Positions 6,308 to 10,241 of a stretch of DNA of 10,241 nt are shown here, in pieces (position 1 is the stretch's first letter; every line of letters begins with the position of its first letter). The position numbers and the translations under genes are program-made. Where the stretch lies: assembly GCA_003158505.1 (NCBI GenBank), contig PMJK01000031.1:1-10241 (forward strand), given 5' to 3'. The notes below the pieces were generated by a model. It was not told the origin of the DNA and ran no database searches. It saw nothing but the letters and a program-made list of their open reading frames with translations. The stretch is from Holophagaceae bacterium (GTDB taxonomy: Bacteria; Acidobacteriota; Holophagae; Holophagales; Holophagaceae).

Positions 6308-6466
6308 TTGAAGCATGTGGTGGTGCTTGGCGGTGGACATGCCGGAATCGTCCCGGCTCTGCGATTCCGCGAAGCGGAGCGCGGGAGCGGGGGACCAGAT
6401 GTCCCCCGCGATAGGAGGGAGGCCTCGATTCCCAGGATCAGGGGCGAGAGGAAGGGATTGCGATGA
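6308..6466 (+). CDS. short upstream ORF duplicating the mnmG N-terminus (52 aa; coding status uncertain)
   Basis: A TTG at 6308, preceded by GGGAGGA at 6297-6303 (4 bases away), opens a 52-codon frame whose first residues KHVVVLGGGHAGI match residues 2-14 of MnmG (one conservative change). After that the frame runs through the GC-rich hairpins and is Arg/Glu/Gly-rich low-complexity sequence without resemblance to MnmG. Its TGA overlaps the mnmG ATG as ATGA, so ribosomes translating it would be well placed to reinitiate at mnmG. It may be a real regulatory leader peptide, or a relic of an older mnmG start that remains open by chance. The differences in the duplicated part are synonymous or conservative, which fits past coding use. 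I lean towards a relic or leader, not a functional FAD protein, since only the P-loop-like FAD motif is present. Confidence 0.4.
   Translation: MKHVVVLGGGHAGIVPALRFREAERGSGGPDVPRDRREASIPRIRGERKGLR
6309..6348 (+). repeat. diverged direct repeat of the mnmG start (copy 1; copy 2 at 6464-6503)
   Basis: Forty bases at 6309-6348 match 6464-6503 at 37 positions, offset 155 bp; the differences are at 6326, 6328 and 6334. Similarity drops sharply after 6348, where the inverted-repeat region begins. Upstream of both copies is a Shine-Dalgarno-like purine stretch (GGGAGGA and GAGGAAGGGA), so the duplication may have included the ribosome binding site. Confidence 0.85.
6344..6432. repeat. GC-rich palindromic element (REP-like) in the mnmG leader
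   Basis: The segment is bounded by a 7-bp inverted repeat, GGAATCG at 6344-6350 and CGATTCC at 6426-6432. Inside is a perfect 9-bp stem with a 5-base loop (GCGGGGGAC at 6387-6395, GTCCCCCGC at 6401-6409). Before it lies a second, weaker stem around 6356-6380 (GCTCTGC with GCGGAGC, one G-U pair). No T tract follows, so it is not a standard intrinsic terminator. The shape is like REP/BIME repeats, but whether it recurs elsewhere cannot be seen from one window. Confidence 0.55.
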
Positions 6467-8346
6467 AGCATGTGGTGGTGATCGGCGGCGGACATGCCGG
6501 AATTGAGGCGGCCTACATCGCGGCCCGCATGGGCATGGCTACGACCCTGCTCACCATGAACCTCGATCAAATTGGCCAGATGAGCTGCAATCCCAGCATC
6601 GGGGGGGTCGGGAAGGGCCACATGGTGCGGGAATTGGATGCCCTGGGCGGCGCCATGGGGCGGCTTATTGACGCCACTGGGATCCACTTCCGCATCCTGA
6701 ACGAAAGCCGGGGTGTGGCCGTGCGCGGCCCCCGGGCACAGGCCGACAAGGTGAAGTACCGCATCTCTGCCCGAAGGTTGCTGGAACATACGGAGCACCT
6801 CAAGTTGCGGCAGGGCACCGCAGCCTGTCTCCGCTGGCGCGAGGGGATTAGGGACTTGGTCGGAGTGGAATTGCTGGATGGCTCCGTATTGCCATGCGAC
6901 GCCGTGGTGGTCACCAGCGGCACCTTCCTCAATGGCCGGATCCTCATCGGCGATCGTCGCCTGGAGGCGGGTCGCGCTGGCGAACCTGCCAGCACCCAAC
7001 TTGCTGAGCAACTGCGACTGCTCGGTCTGCGCCATCGTCGATTGAAAACGGGCACCAGCCCGCGCTTGGCCCGTGCGAGCATCGATTTCTCGAGACTGCA
7101 GGTTCAACTTGGCGACGATCCTCCGCGGCCCTTCAGCTTCTTCAGTGAGGGGATCCCGCAGCCCCAGGTGCCCTGCCACATCGTCCACACCACACCGGAA
7201 ACCGAGTCCATTGTGCGGGAGAACCTCTCGAGGTCCAGTCTGTACGGGGGCCACATCGAGGGGATCGGTCCGCGGTACTGTCCCTCCATCGAGGACAAGT
7301 TCGTGAAGTTCCCGGACAAAGGCCGGCACCAGATCTTCGTGGAACCCGAAAGCCTGGAGACGGAAGAGATTTATTTGGCCGGCTTGTCCACGTCCATGCC
7401 CCCGGATATCCAGCTCCGGATGGTGCGGAGCCTTCCGGGGTTCGAGGCTGCGGATATCCTGAGGCCCGGCTATGCCATAGAGTACGACAGCTTCGATCCC
7501 CTGCAGCTCCATCGGGACCTTTCGGTGGAGGATCTCGACGGTGTCTGGTTCGCGGGCCAGATCAATGGCACCACCGGCTACGAGGAAGCCGCGGGGCAGG
7601 GTCTCCTGGCCGGGATCAATGCGGTGCGGTGGCTGCGGGAACAGGACCCCATCATCCTGGGCCGTGATCAGGCCTATATCGGCGTGATGATCGATGACCT
7701 GGTCACCAAGGGCACCGATGAGCCCTATCGAATGCTCACGGCTAGGGCCGAGCATCGGCTGGGTCTGGCCTGCGACCTCGCCGATGGCCGATTGTTGGCC
7801 GTGGCTCGGGAGGTGGGAGCCCTTGATCCTGCGGAACTGTCGCGGGCGGAGGCAAAGGCGGCCCGTCGAGAACGGATCAAGGGGCAGTGCAGCGAGGCCT
7901 GGGTGACCCAGACAAGCCCTTTTGGGCCCATCGTGGCCGGGGCGGGGATCCGGATGGAGGCGGGCCTGACCCTGTCGGATCTGTTCCGCCGACAGCGGAT
8001 CGGCACCGCCGAGGCCGACGCCTGTCTGGCCCTTCTGGAGGGATGGGATCAGGGTCAGCCCGGTTGGGACCCCTCTGCAGAGCGGGATCTGTTGCTCTTC
8101 GACCTTCGATACGCACCCTATCGGGATCGCGAGGCCAAGCTGCTGGAGGGCCACCGCGCCTGGGATCACGTACGGATCCCTTCGGACTTCCGGGTGGAGC
8201 AATTGCGAGGCATTTCAAGGGAAATCATGGAAAAACTGGCCTTGCATCGCCCTGAGACCCTTGGGCAGGCCAGCCGGATACCTGGTGTGACACCAGCGGC
8301 GGTGACCTTGCTCCATTTGTTGATTCATCGTCTTCAAGGCATATAA
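6463..8346 (+). CDS. mnmG: tRNA uridine-5-carboxymethylaminomethyl modification enzyme MnmG (GidA), 627 aa
   Basis: With MnmE, MnmG makes the cmnm5 (or nm5) modification on the wobble uridine of certain tRNAs, using FAD, NADH and a methylene-tetrahydrofolate carbon; it acts in the cytoplasm. Seen here: the FAD-binding GGGHAGIEAA at residues 8-17; SCNPSIGGVGKGHMVRELDALGG at 41-63 with the conserved C42; LKTGTSPRL at 194-202; PRYCPSIEDK at 270-279 with the second conserved Cys (C273); HQIFVEPE; RPGYAIEYD; and FAGQINGTTGYEEAAGQG. The helical C-terminal MnmE/tRNA-binding domain is intact (GISREIMEKLALHRP and GQASRIPGVTPAAVTLL). The length is normal for the family. The ATG at 6463 has GAAGGG at 6451-6456. 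It overlaps the stop of the short upstream ORF by four bases, so coupling is possible. The gene is probably transcribed alone; the metal operon behind it has its own promoters. Confidence 0.97.
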   Translation: MKHVVVIGGGHAGIEAAYIAARMGMATTLLTMNLDQIGQMSCNPSIGGVGKGHMVRELDALGGAMGRLIDATGIHFRILNESRGVAVRGPRAQADKVKYRISARRLLEHTEHLKLRQGTAACLRWREGIRDLVGVELLDGSVLPCDAVVVTSGTFLNGRILIGDRRLEAGRAGEPASTQLAEQLRLLGLRHRRLKTGTSPRLARASIDFSRLQVQLGDDPPRPFSFFSEGIPQPQVPCHIVHTTPETESIVRENLSRSSLYGGHIEGIGPRYCPSIEDKFVKFPDKGRHQIFVEPESLETEEIYLAGLSTSMPPDIQLRMVRSLPGFEAADILRPGYAIEYDSFDPLQLHRDLSVEDLDGVWFAGQINGTTGYEEAAGQGLLAGINAVRWLREQDPIILGRDQAYIGVMIDDLVTKGTDEPYRMLTARAEHRLGLACDLADGRLLAVAREVGALDPAELSRAEAKAARRERIKGQCSEAWVTQTSPFGPIVAGAGIRMEAGLTLSDLFRRQRIGTAEADACLALLEGWDQGQPGWDPSAERDLLLFDLRYAPYRDREAKLLEGHRAWDHVRIPSDFRVEQLRGISREIMEKLALHRPETLGQASRIPGVTPAAVTLLHLLIHRLQGI

Positions 8347-8347
8347 T
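8320..8347 (+). promoter_or_regulatory. possible sigma-70 promoter at the mnmG 3' end
   Basis: TTGATT (8320-8325) and TATAAT (8342-8347) are 16 bases apart; the -10 matches the consensus in all six positions and overlaps the mnmG stop codon. It would give a low basal transcript of the regulator and the metal operon, independent of the MerR-type promoter downstream. AT-rich sequence at a gene end can mimic a -10, so confidence is moderate. Confidence 0.4.
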
Positions 8348-8364
8348 TTAATGGTTGTTTTCCC

Positions 8365-8395
8365 TTGAACTTCCATGTAACTGGAAGCTTATTCT
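8365..8395 (+). promoter_or_regulatory. MerR-type promoter/operator with 19-bp spacer
   Basis: The -35 is TTGAAC (8365-8370) and the -10 is TATTCT (8390-8395), with a spacer of exactly 19 bases instead of 17. Inside the spacer is the dyad CTTCC (8370-8374) and GGAAG (8383-8387). This is the arrangement of MerR-family activated promoters (compare E. coli copA, with CCTTCC and GGAAGG arms at the same place). The regulator binds the dyad and, when it holds metal, twists the DNA so that RNA polymerase can use the over-long spacer. Transcription would start near 8402, 21 bases before the regulator's ATG at 8423, so the regulator is autoregulated and drives the chaperone and ATPase genes behind it. 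Confidence 0.85.
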
Positions 8396-8422
8396 TAAGA
8401 GCCCAGTCCCATGGAGACGCCC

Positions 8423-8902
8423 ATGCCGCTTTCAGCTGTTCCGGTAGACAAGTCTCAACCCGCAGTTCGAATGCTGAAGATTGGCCAATTGGCGTCCCGT
8501 TCGGGCATCGCGGCGCGGAACTTGCGCTTCTATGCCGATGCGGGTGTGTTCGGCGAACTTCCGCGATCCCCCAAGGGCTACCGGCTCTTCCCCTCAGAAG
8601 CGGTGCATTGGGTCAGGATTCTCCAGGCATCCCAGGCGGCCGGGTTCAGTCTGGAGGAAATCCGGGAACTGCTAAGGGCCCTCCGCCAGGACAGCGTGCC
8701 CTGTGAGCATGTCCGGGAGGCCCTTGAGGGCAAGTTGCACACGCTGGAGACCAAGCTGACCGAGATCAACCTGTTGGTGGATATCCTGCACACCACCCTC
8801 GGGACGCCTGATGGCCAGAGCAGCGAACTTGGCTGCAACTTGATGGAAACCCTTTTGGCCGAGGCGACCCGCCTGCCGGCCCTTGCGAGACATCGGGCCT
8901 GA
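8423..8902 (+). CDS. MerR-family metal-responsive transcriptional regulator (159 aa)
   Basis: The MerR winged-helix domain starts at residue 18 (LKIGQLASRSGIAARNLRFY), with the wing PRSPKGYRLF at 47-56 and the helix pair ending in AGFSLEEIRELL at 73-84. A dimerisation helix follows (about 94-126). C94 sits where divalent-metal regulators such as ZntR and MerR have their first-helix Cys (CueR has Ser). C138, in GCNLMETL, aligns with the C-terminal metal-loop Cys before the I-L-E-A-L helix. The other loop cysteines of CueR and ZntR are absent (TPDGQSSE). The protein has a 16-residue extension before the usual MLKIG start. The ATG at 8423 is preferred: GGAG at 8413-8416 is well spaced and the promoter would start transcription near 8402, too close for the ATG at 8411. 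It begins a regulator-chaperone-ATPase operon, with 18 bp to the next start. Confidence 0.9.
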   Translation: MPLSAVPVDKSQPAVRMLKIGQLASRSGIAARNLRFYADAGVFGELPRSPKGYRLFPSEAVHWVRILQASQAAGFSLEEIRELLRALRQDSVPCEHVREALEGKLHTLETKLTEINLLVDILHTTLGTPDGQSSELGCNLMETLLAEATRLPALARHRA

Positions 8903-8920
8903 CGGCCCCTGGAGGGAGTG

Positions 8921-9127
8921 ATGACAATCAAGGTCTATCGCGTCAGTGGCATGACCTGTGGCGGCTGCGCCAAGCATGTGGAGAAGGCCCTCCGGTCCGT
9001 GGCTGGAGTGACCTCCGTGGTCGTGGATGTGGCCAAGGGCACCGCCACCATCGAGGGAGTAGCCCCCTTCGAGGCCCTGGCCGCCAGCGTGGGTGCGGCT
9101 GGGTACGAGCTGATCACTCCGGCGTGA
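8921..9127 (+). CDS. copZ: CopZ-like heavy-metal-associated (HMA) chaperone (68 aa)
   Basis: This is a single ferredoxin-like HMA domain of typical length (about 68-70 residues) with the metal motif GMTCGGC at 10-16; C13 and C16 would bind Cu(I). CopZ-type proteins carry Cu(I) in the cytoplasm and hand it to the N-terminal domain and membrane site of a CopA ATPase, which is encoded directly downstream. The ATG at 8921 has GGAGG at 8911-8915; a GTG one codon earlier is less likely. It is very similar to the N-terminal domain of the next gene, and its TGA lies in the same reading frame as that gene, 24 bases before its start. The role is assigned from family and context; a mercury or other thiophilic-metal chaperone cannot be excluded because the motif is shared. 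Confidence 0.88.
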   Translation: MTIKVYRVSGMTCGGCAKHVEKALRSVAGVTSVVVDVAKGTATIEGVAPFEALAASVGAAGYELITPA

Positions 9128-9151
9128 AATCAAGCCCGGAAGGAGAGATGG

Positions 9152-10241
9152 GTGAGCCAGCAGACCTACATCGTGTCGGGCATGACCTGCGCAGCGTGCG
9201 TCCGTCATGTGGAGAAGGCTCTTGCCTCCATGCCAGGCGTATCCGCGGTTTCGGTGAATCTGGCCACATCCAGGGTGATGGTGGAGGGCACAGCCTCATT
9301 TGAGGCCATGGCCCTCCAGGTTGAAGACGCGGGCTATGGTTTGGGTCGGGTCAAATCAGAAGCACCTGGGAGTGAGGACCTGAGGCCAGCCCGGTGCCGG
9401 ATGATCTTCGCTCTGGTCCTCACTGCGCCCCTGTTGGCGACGATGATTCCAGGACTCGGCTGGCGCCTCCCTGGGTGGCTGCAGGCCGTTCTCTCCACGC
9501 CGGTGGTGTTCGGCGCGGGGCTTGGATTCTTCAGGCGCGCGGGGCGCCAAGCCCTGCATTTCCAGTCATCCATGGATACCCTCATTGCGCTGGGGTCCGG
9601 CATCGCCTGGGCCTTCGCCATGGGCGAATGGTGGCGCGGCGCCCATCATTTGAGTTTCGAAACCGCCTCGGCCCTGGTGGCTTTCCTGTTGACGGGGAAG
9701 TATCTCGAGGCCCGGGCCAAGTCGCGTGCTACCGATGCATTGAGAGCCCTTCTTTCTCTAGCGCCACCCACGGCCCTTCGGATCGAGACGGATGGATCAG
9801 TGCTTGAGGTGCCGGTCGCCCAGCTGCAGCCCGGGGACCGCGCCAGGGTTCTACCAGGACAGGCGGTTCCCGCCGATGGCTGCGTGATCGCGGGGCAGGC
9901 GGAGGTGGACGAGTCCATGCTGACCGGCGAGCCGATGCCAGTGGCGAAGGGCCCGGGCGATGCCCTGGTCGCGGGCACGGTGGTCCACGGCTCTGCCCTG
10001 GAACAAGAGATCCAGGCCGTGGGGGCCGAGACGCAATTGGCGCGCATGGCGGCCATGGTGGCCCAGGCCCAGGGGTCCAAGGCACCGGCTCAGGATCTGG
10101 CCGACCGTATCAGCGCCGTGTTCGTGCCGATCATCCTCATGCTTGCGGTGGTGACCTTTGCGGGCTGGTGGTGGCTGGGAGGTGGCTTCGATCACGCCTG
10201 GCGTCCCGCCGTGACGTTGCTGGTGATTGCCTGCCCCTGCG
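9152..10241 (+). CDS. copA: Cu(I)-type P1B ATPase, CopA-like (N-terminal 363 aa, runs off the right edge)
   Basis: CopA exports Cu(I) from the cytoplasm across the inner membrane using ATP. Visible in order: an HMA domain (residues 1-65) with GMTCAAC at 10-16; four membrane segments at about 84-100, 108-124, 140-157 and 168-184, including MDTLIALG at 141-148; the actuator domain with VLPGQAVPADG at 233-243 and the catalytic TGE at 258-260 in VDESMLTGEP; a membrane segment at about 322-342; and the next, ending with CPC at 361-363 exactly at the window edge. CPC is the intramembrane metal site of P1B-1 and related pumps. The DKTGT phosphorylation motif and the last helices are outside the window. 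No ATG is available; GTG at 9152, with AAGGAGA at 9140-9146, is the only plausible start. One HMA domain only, with CopZ supplied separately. Copper is the likely substrate but the deciding helices are not visible. Confidence 0.92.
   Translation, partial: MSQQTYIVSGMTCAACVRHVEKALASMPGVSAVSVNLATSRVMVEGTASFEAMALQVEDAGYGLGRVKSEAPGSEDLRPARCRMIFALVLTAPLLATMIPGLGWRLPGWLQAVLSTPVVFGAGLGFFRRAGRQALHFQSSMDTLIALGSGIAWAFAMGEWWRGAHHLSFETASALVAFLLTGKYLEARAKSRATDALRALLSLAPPTALRIETDGSVLEVPVAQLQPGDRARVLPGQAVPADGCVIAGQAEVDESMLTGEPMPVAKGPGDALVAGTVVHGSALEQEIQAVGAETQLARMAAMVAQAQGSKAPAQDLADRISAVFVPIILMLAVVTFAGWWWLGGGFDHAWRPAVTLLVIACPC

Noticed and set aside
6387..6409. Intrinsic terminator upstream of mnmG
   Set aside because: The hairpin is perfect but is followed by a purine-rich stretch instead of a run of T, so a Rho-independent terminator is not supported.
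6214..8202. A 662-codon open frame on the minus strand
   Set aside because: It is antisense to mnmG, a certain gene; the translation shows no family motif.

Overview
The window is GC-rich and gene-dense. It looks like chromosomal DNA of a Gram-negative-type bacterium. The overall look of the proteins (MnmG, PssA, secreted and membrane proteins of unknown function) suggests Acidobacteriota, perhaps the Holophaga/Geothrix group. That placement is an impression, not a demonstrated result. No rRNA, tRNA, CRISPR array, transposase or phage gene is visible.

Layout, left to right. A minus-strand gene (911 to the left edge, incomplete) encodes a helical, HEAT-like protein of unknown function. It diverges from a tightly overlapping plus-strand trio (967-2704): a secreted protein of unknown function, a Yip1-like membrane protein and a DUF2752 membrane protein. 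Next come a small Roadblock/LC7-like protein (2768-3124) and a concentrative nucleoside transporter of the NupC/CNT family (3407-4780). The gap between these two is filled almost exactly by a 273-bp fold-back element with 34-bp terminal inverted repeats, a MITE-like structure. Then follow a small exported protein resembling one lobe of an ABC_sub_bind periplasmic protein (4856-5356), convergent with phosphatidylserine synthase pssA on the minus strand (6229-5378). pssA diverges from mnmG (gidA; 6463-8346).

The pssA-mnmG intergenic region is unusual. It carries a second, diverged copy of the first ~40 bases of mnmG with its own Shine-Dalgarno sequence. That copy is followed by strong GC-rich hairpins, and all of it lies in a 52-codon reading frame that overlaps the mnmG start codon as ATGA.

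The right end is a metal-homeostasis operon: a MerR-family regulator, a CopZ-like chaperone of 68 residues, and the first 363 residues of a CopA-type P1B ATPase, ending exactly at its CPC motif. Upstream of the regulator is a typical MerR-type promoter: -35 and -10 hexamers 19 bp apart with a CTTCC/GGAAG dyad between them. The likely logic is that the regulator senses a soft metal ion, untwists its own promoter, and induces the chaperone and the exporter. The regulator's cysteines (one at the end of the DNA-binding domain, one near the C-terminus) do not match the classical Cu(I) sensor CueR. The metal sensed is therefore uncertain, even though the chaperone and ATPase look like copper proteins.
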